Below are positions 16,640-24,453 of a stretch of DNA of 36,905 nt, one piece after another. Position 1 is the stretch's first letter; each line of letters starts with the position of its first letter. A program made the position numbers and the translations under genes. The notes beneath the pieces were generated by a model. The model had not been told where the DNA came from, ran no database searches, and saw only the letters and a program-made list of their open reading frames with translations. This DNA is from Marinobacterium litorale DSM 23545 (GTDB lineage Bacteria; Pseudomonadota; Gammaproteobacteria; Pseudomonadales; Balneatricaceae): assembly GCF_000428985.1 (NCBI RefSeq), contig NZ_AUAZ01000036.1:1-36905 (forward strand), given 5' to 3'.

Positions 16640-17920
16640 TTAGTTTTGGTCCAGTTCGTTGGCTCGATTGCCACCGGCAACGGAATATTGCATCGCGACC
16701 TTGCGACTCTTCTGGAAGGTTTGCAGGTCTTCACCCCGCATGCTGGCGTAGACATGGGGGTTGGATACGCCCACCACGGCGGCCATTTTCTCCAGCACAA
16801 AGAAAGTCACGCCGTAGTGGATCATCTCGATCCACTTTTGCTCGGCGATCATGTCGCGCTCCTGTTCGGTAAGACCGAACTCGTCGGCCAATGTGGCAAA
16901 GTCGCTCAGGAATCGGTCGCGGTGCTCCGGCTCAATCAGACGGTGCAGAAAGTCGTTGATCCGGTACGCCTTGAGGCTGGACTCCAGTGTGAACGGATGA
17001 GTGCCTTCCAGATCTTCCGCGCCGGCCAGTTCATAACCGATATGTGTGCGGTGCTCAGAGATCTCTTCCGCTGTGGGATGCTCGCCTCTGTCCTCGAAGA
17101 TCAGCGTGGCGATATTGGTCATCGATGGGGCATAGGTGGTGCGGTGTACGCATTTTACCTGATCTGAGAGTGCGCCGCGCATGATCAGCCACATGATCAC
17201 CTCGGCACCTTCCATACCGCCCAGTTTGGCATACTCGGCCAGACGCAGTTCGGTGAGTTGCTCCGGGTTGCTTTCCAGCAGATCCATAAACTCCTCATCC
17301 CAGGCTTCGTTGATAAAGCCGCAGCGCTCGCCATGGACCTGATGCGAGAGGCCACCGGTGGCGACGATGGCCACATTCATATCCTCCGGGTAACTCTGTA
17401 TCGCCTTGCGCAGCGCCTTGCCGAGCTTGTAACAGCGCTTGGCATTGGGGATTGGCAGCTGAAGGACGCCCACCTGCAGCGGGACCACCTGGCCGGGCCA
17501 ACCCTCCGGGTCTGGAGAGATCATCGACAGCGGGGAGAAGAAACCGTGATCCAACGGCTTTTTCTGGAAGAACGACATGTCGAACTCGTCTGCGACCAGA
17601 GAGGCGCCGATATGACGGGCCAGGGCTGCATGTCCGCGCGCGGGCGGATAGTCGCGAGGGCCACCGCCTTCGTCGGCGGTGTGATACTGATCGTCTGCCC
17701 CCAGAACAAAGGGGGAGTAGTGGTCGAAGAAAAACGACGTGATGTGGTCATTGAAGATCAGAAAAAGCAGATCGATCTCTTTCTCTTTCACCCAGTTCTG
17801 TACCGCGTTGAAGCCTTCGAAGATTGGGGCCCAGGCCGGATCCGACGCCTTGTTGGTGTCTTTGGCGAAAGCGATTGTGGGGGAGTGAGAGGCGCCGATA
17901 CCGCCAACAATACGAGCCAT
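16640..17920 (-). CDS. galA: Gallate dioxygenase (class III extradiol, fused LigB-LigA type)
   Basis: A 426-residue non-haem iron enzyme expected to open the gallate ring to 4-oxalomesaconate. Residues 1-~280 are the catalytic LigB domain with iron ligands His12 (GIGASHSP) and His59 (FNDH) and catalytic His193 (GGLSHQVHGER); the Glu ligand is expected near 240. Residues ~300-400 are a LigA-like helical domain (INDFLHRLIEPEHRDRF) on the same chain. This fusion is typical of gallate dioxygenases (GalA/DesB), while protocatechuate 4,5-dioxygenases usually have two subunits. AGAGGAG precedes the ATG. The gene is monocistronic and divergent from a LysR gene. Downstream steps (oxalomesaconate hydratase, aldolase) are not in the window. 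A related catecholic acid as substrate cannot be excluded. Confidence 0.85.
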   Translation of the reverse strand: MARIVGGIGASHSPTIAFAKDTNKASDPAWAPIFEGFNAVQNWVKEKEIDLLFLIFNDHITSFFFDHYSPFVLGADDQYHTADEGGGPRDYPPARGHAALARHIGASLVADEFDMSFFQKKPLDHGFFSPLSMISPDPEGWPGQVVPLQVGVLQLPIPNAKRCYKLGKALRKAIQSYPEDMNVAIVATGGLSHQVHGERCGFINEAWDEEFMDLLESNPEQLTELRLAEYAKLGGMEGAEVIMWLIMRGALSDQVKCVHRTTYAPSMTNIATLIFEDRGEHPTAEEISEHRTHIGYELAGAEDLEGTHPFTLESSLKAYRINDFLHRLIEPEHRDRFLSDFATLADEFGLTEQERDMIAEQKWIEMIHYGVTFFVLEKMAAVVGVSNPHVYASMRGEDLQTFQKSRKVAMQYSVAGGNRANELDQN

Positions 17921-17956
17921 GTTTTACTCCTCTAAGTGAGCTGATGATTTAAGCCC

Positions 17957-18021
17957 ATCGTAAAGAGTTAGTCGGCATCAACAATTGGCTTATAATGAAT
18001 GGATCGTTTCCGTATAGAAAC
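17957..18021. promoter_or_regulatory. Divergent promoters and LysR operator for gallate dioxygenase
   Basis: On the plus strand a perfect -10 TATAAT (17991-17996) would start the LysR transcript near 18003; its -35 is poor. On the minus strand TTGTTG (complement of 17979-17984) and TACGAT (complement of 17957-17962), 16 bp apart, form a plausible dioxygenase promoter. The perfect dyad GTTTC-CGTATA-GAAAC (18006-18021) fits the LysR T-N11-A pattern. It lies about 60 bp upstream of the presumed dioxygenase start site and just inside the LysR transcript, as expected for activation plus autorepression. Confidence 0.6.
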
Positions 18022-18030
18022 ACTCAATAG

Positions 18031-18927
18031 ATGAACTGGAACCTGGATGATCTGCCGCTGTTTGTTGCGGTCTGTGATCAGATGAACATAACCGCTGCCG
18101 CTGAGGAGCTGGGGCTGGCCAAGTCCACTATCAGCAAGGCGCTGACCCGACTGGAGCGAAGCTTAGGCGTTCGTTTACTTGAACGAAACTCGCGCAATAT
18201 ACGCATGACCAGTGAAGGGCGTGTGTTTCTGGAGCAGGCGCGAATGATACTTGAGCAGGTGAACGAAGCCGACGCCACCATGGCCGGACTGGTTTCAGAG
18301 CCGGCTGGCCCTCTCGTTGTAGCCTTGCCGATGGCCTTTGCCCGGGAGATTGTTGCGCCTCGGTTGCGTCGGTTTTACGAGCGCTTTCCCGCTATCGAGC
18401 TGGAGATCGTCATTACCAGCCATCCGGTGGATGTGATCCGGGACCGGATCGATCTGGCTGTGCAGGTAGGGCATCTGGATGATTCCGAGCTGATCGCCCG
18501 TCGACTCTACGAGAGTCGTCTATGCTGGGTGACAACCCCGGAATACCTGGCCAGTCATGGACTGAATGGGGGGATCGAAAGTCTGGTACCCCATATCCAT
18601 ATCTGTGAAAAACGTTATGGTATCCAGGGCTTCCCGGTCCGAGTGAACGGGGAGAAGCGCCAACTCGATCTGAGCCGCGGAATCATACATGTTAACGATC
18701 CAATCGCGGTGCGCGAGGCGGTTCTGAGCGGTTTGGGCGTGACATTATTACCGGATCAGTACTGCAAGCGGCATCTGGCCAGGGGGGAGCTGGTACAGGT
18801 ATTCAAGGCGGTGGAATTTGAAGCTTCGGCATCGATTCTGTCCGCCGTTTATCCCAGCCGTCGACTGCTCTCCAATAAAACCCGGGCGTTTCTGGAGTTT
18901 CTGGTTGAGACCTGTGAGGGGATGTAA
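18031..18927 (+). CDS. LysR-family regulator, likely of the gallate dioxygenase gene
   Basis: A 298-residue LysR protein. The N-terminal helix-turn-helix (residues 3-60; MNITAAAEELGLAKSTISKA) is followed by a PBP-like effector domain starting near residue 90 (GPLVVALPMAFAREIVAPRL). The sequence is of the AaeR/CrgA-like broad group. It is divergent from the gallate dioxygenase gene with a dyad operator just before its start, so gallate or a related acid is the likely inducer. No good ribosome site precedes the ATG, which begins 9 bp after the operator, suggesting a low level of synthesis. It may also control the P450 genes downstream, which face it. Confidence 0.85.
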   Translation: MNWNLDDLPLFVAVCDQMNITAAAEELGLAKSTISKALTRLERSLGVRLLERNSRNIRMTSEGRVFLEQARMILEQVNEADATMAGLVSEPAGPLVVALPMAFAREIVAPRLRRFYERFPAIELEIVITSHPVDVIRDRIDLAVQVGHLDDSELIARRLYESRLCWVTTPEYLASHGLNGGIESLVPHIHICEKRYGIQGFPVRVNGEKRQLDLSRGIIHVNDPIAVREAVLSGLGVTLLPDQYCKRHLARGELVQVFKAVEFEASASILSAVYPSRRLLSNKTRAFLEFLVETCEGM

Positions 18928-19000
18928 CGGAGGTTTCTCCTCGCAACTGTGTAAGCACGCAGTCACCAGGAGGAACGGTCAGCGTTAATCGAGGCGCCGT

Positions 19001-20221
19001 TCAGCGCTTCAACAGCGTATTGAGCTTCAGACTTTCATCCGCCGCTTCTTCAAAGCTGGGAGAGATACCAGCAGCGAGTAGTTTACGCGCGGCCATATGA
19101 TCCGCGGGCTTGTTGACGGTGTGAACGGCAATCAGCTGGTCGCCCTTGTAGAGGAACAGGGTGAATTTACCTGAGTCCATATCGCCACGCTGTACAACCC
19201 GGTCGTAGCCCTGATGGAAACCCACCATCTGTATCTTGTGAGCGTATTGGTCGGACCAGAACCAGGGTACAGCGTCGTAGGTGGTTGGTGTTCCGGTGAT
19301 GTTGGCTGCGATCACTTTGGCCTGATCGACCGCATTCTGGACCGACTCGATGCGAGTGAAGCCTTCAGCCATCGGATGCTCGCAGCTGACCGCATCACCG
19401 GCTGCCCAGATCGACGGATCGCTGGTTCGGCAATAGCTGTCCACCCGAATGCCACCATCGCATTCCAGGCTTGCCTGTTCTGCCAATCCGATGGCCGGTG
19501 TAACGCCGATACCGGCGACCAGTAGATCGCACTCAAGCTGCTGTCCATCCTGAGTCAGGATCGACAATCGGCCGCTCTCCAGCCGATTAACGGTTTCGAT
19601 CCGCGTATTCAGCCGAATATCAGCACCTTGCGCCTGATGCTCCTTGAGCATGTACTCGGAGAGTTCCGGCGTCACGTTCTGATTCAGTATGCGCTCGCCG
19701 CGAACCAGAACGCTCACCCGCTTGCCCAACTTAACGGCCGTGGATGCGAACTCCAGGCCGATAAAACCACCGCCGATGACGACCACGTCCTCGACTGCAT
19801 CAAGCTGTTCACGGATGCCGTTGATATCGTCCAGTGATTTTATATAGTGAACCGAGTCCGCCAGATCAGCTGGAATCTGAAGAGGACGCAGCTGTGCGCC
19901 TGGGGCAAGTACCAGCTGGTCGTAAACCACCTGCTCACCGTTATCCAGAACCAGGGTTTTCGCACCGCGGTCGATTGATTCGACACGTTGACCCAGACGC
20001 ATCTCTACGCGTTGCTCTTCAAAAAAAGCAGCGGTACGAAACAGCAGGGTGTCGGGGTCTGCACCATCGAGCAGGTAGCTCTTGGATAGCGGCGGGCGTT
20101 GGTAGGGCAGGTGAGGCTCGGCGTCGATCAACGTAATCGCGTCGGTATAGCCACCCTTACGCAGGCTGTCGATGCACTGGAAACCGGCATGGCCCCCGCC
20201 AACGATGACAACGCCGGCCAT
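19001..20221 (-). CDS. FAD-dependent ferredoxin reductase of the P450 system
   Basis: A 406-residue cytoplasmic flavoprotein that passes electrons from NAD(P)H to the ferredoxin encoded just upstream. It has the putidaredoxin-reductase layout: FAD loop VVIVGGGHAGFQC at the N-terminus, LPYQRPPLSK, a second nucleotide loop VVVIGGGFIGLE near residue 148, the FAD motif WAAGDA near 275, and PWFWSDQY in the C-terminal domain. It starts 1 bp after the ferredoxin stop, so both are translated together. NADH is favoured by family habit, not shown. Confidence 0.92.
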   Translation of the reverse strand: MAGVVIVGGGHAGFQCIDSLRKGGYTDAITLIDAEPHLPYQRPPLSKSYLLDGADPDTLLFRTAAFFEEQRVEMRLGQRVESIDRGAKTLVLDNGEQVVYDQLVLAPGAQLRPLQIPADLADSVHYIKSLDDINGIREQLDAVEDVVVIGGGFIGLEFASTAVKLGKRVSVLVRGERILNQNVTPELSEYMLKEHQAQGADIRLNTRIETVNRLESGRLSILTQDGQQLECDLLVAGIGVTPAIGLAEQASLECDGGIRVDSYCRTSDPSIWAAGDAVSCEHPMAEGFTRIESVQNAVDQAKVIAANITGTPTTYDAVPWFWSDQYAHKIQMVGFHQGYDRVVQRGDMDSGKFTLFLYKGDQLIAVHTVNKPADHMAARKLLAAGISPSFEEAADESLKLNTLLKR

Positions 20222-20222
20222 A

Positions 20223-20546
20223 TCAGCTCTGCTCCTCGGGCAGGCGAACGACGATGCCGTCGAGCTCGTCTGACATGCGAATCTGGCAGCTCAGGCGGCT
20301 GTTGGGCAGGCGCTCGCTGACTGTGCTGTCGAGCAGCTCATCTTCGTTCTCGCTGATTTCCGGCAGTTTGCCAAGATAGGCTTCATCGACATAACAGTGG
20401 CAGGTTGCGCAGGCGCAGGAGCCGCTGCACTCGCCTTCAATCCCGTCCAGACCGTTCATCAAGGCGCCTTGCATCAGGGTCATGCCATTGGCCAGGTCCA
20501 GTTCCGTGGTGTTACCGGCGAAATCGATATAAGTGACTTTGGACAT
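20223..20546 (-). CDS. Putidaredoxin-type 2Fe-2S ferredoxin
   Basis: A 107-residue electron carrier. Cluster ligands fit the adrenodoxin/putidaredoxin pattern: Cys40-x5-Cys46-x2-Cys49 and Cys87 (PNSRLSCQI). The tail MSDELDGIVVRLPE is also typical. Extra cysteines at 44 and 51 are not usual ligands. It lies between the P450 and its reductase in one leftward operon and should reduce the P450. A GAGGAGACAC ribosome site precedes the ATG. Confidence 0.94.
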   Translation of the reverse strand: MSKVTYIDFAGNTTELDLANGMTLMQGALMNGLDGIEGECSGSCACATCHCYVDEAYLGKLPEISENEDELLDSTVSERLPNSRLSCQIRMSDELDGIVVRLPEEQS

Positions 20547-20579
20547 GGTCGTGTCTCCTCAAAGATGGTGCGGTTAGAA

Positions 20580-20595
20580 GCGCCCCGCAGGGCGC
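20580..20595 (-). other. Intercistronic hairpin between P450 and ferredoxin genes
   Basis: GCGCCC-CGCA-GGGCGC forms a perfect 6-bp stem in the 71-bp gap behind the P450 stop. The T-run (CTTTT) follows only on the plus strand, so on the operon strand it is likely a processing or stabilising hairpin that could set P450:ferredoxin ratios. It nearly matches the hairpin at 1995-2010. Confidence 0.5.
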
Positions 20596-20617
20596 CTTTT
20601 GCTGTTTCAGGTATGGA

Positions 20618-21778
20618 TCAGGCTTTGAGCCACAGATGTAACGGGCTGCGGAAGGTGGATGAAGGCATCCACTCGAATTCCTGCTCGACACTGTGAATCG
20701 TCGGGTACATCGCCAGGATCTCTTCGACTGCTACCTTGCACGCCAGTCGTGCGATCGCTGTGCCCAGGCAGGCGTGTACGCCGCCACCAAAGCCCAGATG
20801 ACCTTTGGGTTTACGGCTGAGGTCGTAGACGTCCGGGTTGGGGAACTGGCGATCATCGCGGTTGCCGGAGCCGTAGGCCAGACAGACAAAGTCACCGGGC
20901 TTGAGGGTCTGGCCGTGCAGTGTGATCTCTTTCTGGACGCAACGCTTGAAGCGCTGGGCCGAGGTGTTGAAGCGCAGGCTCTCTTCGATGGCGTCCGGAA
21001 TCCTGGACGGATCTTCCACCAGCGCATCACGCACGTCGGTGAAGTCGGTCAGGTTCTTCATCAGCATGCTCATGAATCCTGAAAGTGACTCGATACCGGC
21101 CATAATCAGCGTGGTTACGGTCAGCTGGATCTCGCGATCTTCCAGTTTCTCGCCATCAATCTCGGACAGGATGAACTGGCTCAGAAGGTCCTCGCCCGGA
21201 TTCTGCTTGCGGATCTCAACCAGCGTATCGGCGTAGTCACGCATCCATTCGAAAGCAGCCAGATGCTCCGGTGATTTGGTACGCGTCACTGGGTCGGATT
21301 GCACCATCAGAACCGCTTTTTCACGTACGGTGTCCAGATTGTCCTCGGGCAGGTTGAACAGATACGCGATCAGGTCAACGGTGTAGTTGGCCGAGAAATC
21401 TTCAACAAAGTCGAACGGCTGCTTGTCCTTAACCGCCTCAAGGCGAGCGCGCGCCGCTGCATGGGCCGGCTCGATGATATGGTCCAGAGCACGCTTCATC
21501 ACCGCTTTCTGGATCAGAGCACGCATACGGTCGTGACGGGGCGGATCGGAGGTGCCGAGGGTTGCACCGGCGCGTCCCGGCATCTCGGACATCAGGTTGC
21601 CCTTGGCTGAGGAGAAGGTCTCCCAGTCATTCAGGGCCATGACGATATCCTGGTAGCGGGTCAGCACCCACATATTGGCTTCTTCGCTCCAGAAGCAGGG
21701 GTACTCATCGCGCAGCGCCTTATACGCAGGGAAGGGGTTGGCGTCGATCTCTGGAGAGAAGGGGTCGAACCTGAACAT
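20618..21778 (-). CDS. Cytochrome P450 monooxygenase (bacterial class I)
   Basis: A 386-residue soluble P450. The haem loop HLGFGGGVHACLG places the thiolate ligand at Cys337; the ExxR pair is Glu266-Arg269; the C-helix segment TSDPPRHDRMRAL is typical. The I-helix reads AGIES (227-231) where most P450s have AG-x-D/E-T, so the oxygen-activating Thr is replaced by Ser231. GAGGTG precedes the ATG. Ferredoxin and reductase genes follow in the same operon, giving a complete three-component system. The substrate cannot be read from sequence. The neighbouring gallate dioxygenase and BenE transporter make O-demethylation or hydroxylation of an aromatic acid the working idea; a terpene-type substrate is an alternative. 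Confidence 0.93.
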   Translation of the reverse strand: MFRFDPFSPEIDANPFPAYKALRDEYPCFWSEEANMWVLTRYQDIVMALNDWETFSSAKGNLMSEMPGRAGATLGTSDPPRHDRMRALIQKAVMKRALDHIIEPAHAAARARLEAVKDKQPFDFVEDFSANYTVDLIAYLFNLPEDNLDTVREKAVLMVQSDPVTRTKSPEHLAAFEWMRDYADTLVEIRKQNPGEDLLSQFILSEIDGEKLEDREIQLTVTTLIMAGIESLSGFMSMLMKNLTDFTDVRDALVEDPSRIPDAIEESLRFNTSAQRFKRCVQKEITLHGQTLKPGDFVCLAYGSGNRDDRQFPNPDVYDLSRKPKGHLGFGGGVHACLGTAIARLACKVAVEEILAMYPTIHSVEQEFEWMPSSTFRSPLHLWLKA

Positions 21779-21830
21779 CGCTTCACCTCGAACGTTGTAG
21801 TTATTAATTAACGAGGTTTCATTTTATGAG

Positions 21831-21842
21831 CGATTCGAATCG
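21831..21842. promoter_or_regulatory. 12-bp palindrome upstream of the P450 operon
   Basis: CGATTCGAATCG is a perfect palindrome 53 bp upstream of the P450 start, in an otherwise AT-rich stretch (21795-21910) that must contain the operon promoter. A repressor site is plausible; the protein is unknown. Confidence 0.4.
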
Positions 21843-21933
21843 ATCAGGAATGCATATACAGGCCTATTGCTTGTACAAACAGAACACTTCGCCTGTTTTT
21901 TATAAGGTTATTGAGTCGCGTATACCGGGGCGC

Positions 21934-22368
21934 TTAGGGACGTTCAAGCCGCTGGTAGACCCAGGCTTGGCTGCCATCCGTCAGCTCGATGCTCACCCGT
22001 TCATAGCGAATTCCCAGGCGCTCATAACGGTCCAGGCGCAGTAATTCAGGGCGGCTTACCGTAAAGGTTTCTCCCTCCACGGATCTGCCCTGATCTGGTT
22101 CCAGATCCAGCCCCGTTTTACGATAGCCCGATAGCCGGGCAGGCTCGGACTCGACCCATTCGCCGATCACCAGCCGACGCACAATCGGTGAGCGCAGGGT
22201 GCCATAGACAAACACCTGATGCTCTCCCGGTTCAACGTCGAGCAAATGGGCAGGGCGGGTGTAGCCCCAGGGGCTCAGCAGGGTGAACCAGAGGTAGAAC
22301 AGCGGCAATACCAGTGTGAATGTCGCCGTTATAGCGAGCACCGAGGGCGATAGGAGTTTAGTCATCAT
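21934..22368 (-). CDS. Membrane-anchored gamma-glutamylcyclotransferase-like protein
   Basis: A 144-residue protein. Residues 8-33 form one hydrophobic helix (VLAITATFTLVLPLFYLWF), then comes a GGCT/AIG2-type domain with the diagnostic VFVYGTLRSP loop and VEGETF, which holds the expected active-site Glu, then LDRYERLGIRYERVSIEL. The family cyclises gamma-glutamyl compounds to 5-oxoproline or acts on related amides. The N-terminal anchor is unusual because most members are soluble. Two adjacent ATG codons could both start it. It stands alone downstream of the P450 promoter; no pathway link is apparent. Confidence 0.8.
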   Translation of the reverse strand: MMTKLLSPSVLAITATFTLVLPLFYLWFTLLSPWGYTRPAHLLDVEPGEHQVFVYGTLRSPIVRRLVIGEWVESEPARLSGYRKTGLDLEPDQGRSVEGETFTVSRPELLRLDRYERLGIRYERVSIELTDGSQAWVYQRLERP

Positions 22369-22472
22369 CGCCCCAGTCTCTCAGAAAGGTGCTTTATGTG
22401 GAAATGGACTCTTGGGTTCCGGTATGGCTCCAGACCGGAGGATAAACGGGCCTGGGCAAGCGCTGACTGACC

Positions 22473-24293
22473 TCAGTGGGCTGCAAAGGCCTGATTTATG
22501 TAACTGAGCTTGTCATCGTTTCTGTGGTCTTCCTTGAAAAAGTTGATCAGTTTTCTCAGGTCTTCGTCCACTTCACTGCGTGTTTTCTGGCCGGACGCGG
22601 TCTCAGAGGCCTGCTCCGCCAGTGTCTCGATCAGCCGTTGGCGAATTTCCGGCCCGTTTTCATCCAGAATCTTCAACACGTCATCGACCCGCTCACCGGC
22701 AAGCTCTGTGGCCTGCCAGAAGGCGTCTCTCAACCCGGGTTGGGTCTTTGCTTCCGCGTCAGCCAGCGTGCTCAGGTCATCAACATTGGCGATGGAGGTT
22801 GTGCGGTCAAAAAGCGCGTCGTAGGTTTCTTTCAGGGCTGCGTCCGATAGTTCGGTGATGGGGTGTACGTCCTGGCCTAGCCGGTTAAGGTCTTCCACCA
22901 GTTGATCACGTTGCTCTGCATCCATATCCGTCAGCCGCATTGTGAGGCGGTTGGTTTGTGCGACATGGGCAGAACTGTCTTCGAGCCGATGGTTCAGCCA
23001 ACCATCCGTAGTCAGAAAACGGACCATCGCCTCGACATCCCGATGGGCTTGGCCTAAGGACTTTTGCTCGTAGTAGCGGGTCCCGTTCTCAAAGCTCTCT
23101 TCTCCCATGCGTGACCTAAACACCAAATCGCGGACCTGCGCGTTATTGCGAAGGTCATTTATTGTTTCCAACGCCTCTTCATGCTTGCTCAGGTCGATCT
23201 GTTTACCTGTGTCGGTGATATCGCCCAGTAAGGTTTCAAAGCCGGTCTTGGATATCGCCAGGTAGGCACGCTGATCACTGCGTTCCAACTGCTTCAACCG
23301 GTTACCCATCTGCTCGAGCTGTTCGTCATCAAAGCGATAGTTTTCCAGCAGTGAGACCGTATCTTCCATCATCCCGACGATAACCTCATAACCGTTATTG
23401 TCGAAATCAAGCACAGACCGGGTTACGCCCGTCGCATCATATTTCATATGAAATTTGCGGGTCGTATCCAGCTCGGACATAAAATCCAGGATGGGGCTTT
23501 GTGCTTCCGGGGCGCGACCCTCCAACTGGTCCATCATCCGGCTGCCAAGCGCGTTGTCTCTTCGCAACAAACCCAGCAACTGAGTTTGCTGGTGCTCGTC
23601 AAACTGAGCCAGCTGATCTAGCAAGCCGTTGATGTCATCGCTGCCCGAAATGGCTTTATTAAAGTTGAAAAGGTCGTTGGCGGTCGCGCCATCCGTATGG
23701 AAACGGCCAATACTCTGGGTATCGTAGGTCAGTTGCGAGGAGGGCCGTCGTACGACCTGTTCAGCATACTTTTCAGCTTTGTCCAATACTCGGCTACGGG
23801 TATCGGCATCCATCTCGAATAGTTCGTTAATCAGGCTCGCGACTTCATTGGTGCCGGAGTAGGCGCGGCTTTGATGGGCGCTTTCAACCAGAGGAATCGT
23901 TTGCAACGCTGAAGCAATGGCGACGAACTGGCTGAGCTGATCGTCACTCATCTCTTCGGCCAGGTGAATGAAATCGTCATCGAACAGCATCGGATTGTTA
24001 TCAATCAGCGCGGCCTGTTCGTTCTCTGAAAGGCGGTTCAGGATCGCATCGATGCGTGTGCTTTTGGCGAGGTCCTGTGCCGCCCCGCCTCGATAGGTGC
24101 CTTGGTAGACCTTTAGCGACTTATACATCGCATTGTCTTCGGCAGAACTCGATCTACGGGCACTTTCAGAGGGGGCCTTGGTTGCGTGGACTCTTGAGGT
24201 TAGGGTGCTGTTCGGGTCGTTTTGGCTGGACCCCGCGGAGCGGGCAGGGCTCACCGGAGCGGGGGGCTGGTAGCGGCTAGAGGCGATTTCCAT
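22473..24293 (-). CDS. Unrecognised 606-residue helical protein
   Basis: I do not recognise a family. The N-terminal ~55 residues are rich in Ser, Pro, Ala and Arg and look disordered. The rest is acidic, contains no cysteine and appears almost all helical. A loose pattern recurs, such as LDQLAQFDEHQQTQLLGLL, NRLKQLERSDQRAYLAI, RLTDMDAEQRDQLVEDL and ILNRLSENEQAALI: a helix, then Asp/Glu-x-x-Gln, then a second helix. There is no classical signal peptide or membrane helix. Start at 24293 is preferred over 24308 because AAGGG stands about 7 nt upstream. It is monocistronic. A secreted effector or flagella/secretion-linked protein is possible from the composition, but there is no direct evidence. 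Confidence 0.75.
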   Translation of the reverse strand: MEIASSRYQPPAPVSPARSAGSSQNDPNSTLTSRVHATKAPSESARRSSSAEDNAMYKSLKVYQGTYRGGAAQDLAKSTRIDAILNRLSENEQAALIDNNPMLFDDDFIHLAEEMSDDQLSQFVAIASALQTIPLVESAHQSRAYSGTNEVASLINELFEMDADTRSRVLDKAEKYAEQVVRRPSSQLTYDTQSIGRFHTDGATANDLFNFNKAISGSDDINGLLDQLAQFDEHQQTQLLGLLRRDNALGSRMMDQLEGRAPEAQSPILDFMSELDTTRKFHMKYDATGVTRSVLDFDNNGYEVIVGMMEDTVSLLENYRFDDEQLEQMGNRLKQLERSDQRAYLAISKTGFETLLGDITDTGKQIDLSKHEEALETINDLRNNAQVRDLVFRSRMGEESFENGTRYYEQKSLGQAHRDVEAMVRFLTTDGWLNHRLEDSSAHVAQTNRLTMRLTDMDAEQRDQLVEDLNRLGQDVHPITELSDAALKETYDALFDRTTSIANVDDLSTLADAEAKTQPGLRDAFWQATELAGERVDDVLKILDENGPEIRQRLIETLAEQASETASGQKTRSEVDEDLRKLINFFKEDHRNDDKLSYINQAFAAH

Positions 24294-24453
24294 GTTGTGG
24301 CCCTTCATCCAGAAAATACAACGGCATGGCCTCTGTGATCGGCAACCAGGGGAAAAACTTGATTCAAGGTTTCGCTGAGCGAGCGGATCTGAAGTCCTCC
24401 AGCGCTCTTATCTACGGCCTGGGAAAAAGTCAGGGGTGGGATGACGGCGCTCG

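Noticed and set aside
18928-19000. Possible bidirectional terminator between LysR and ferredoxin reductase
   Set aside because: Only weak stems (GGAG/CTCC and GAACGG/CCGTTC) without T-runs.
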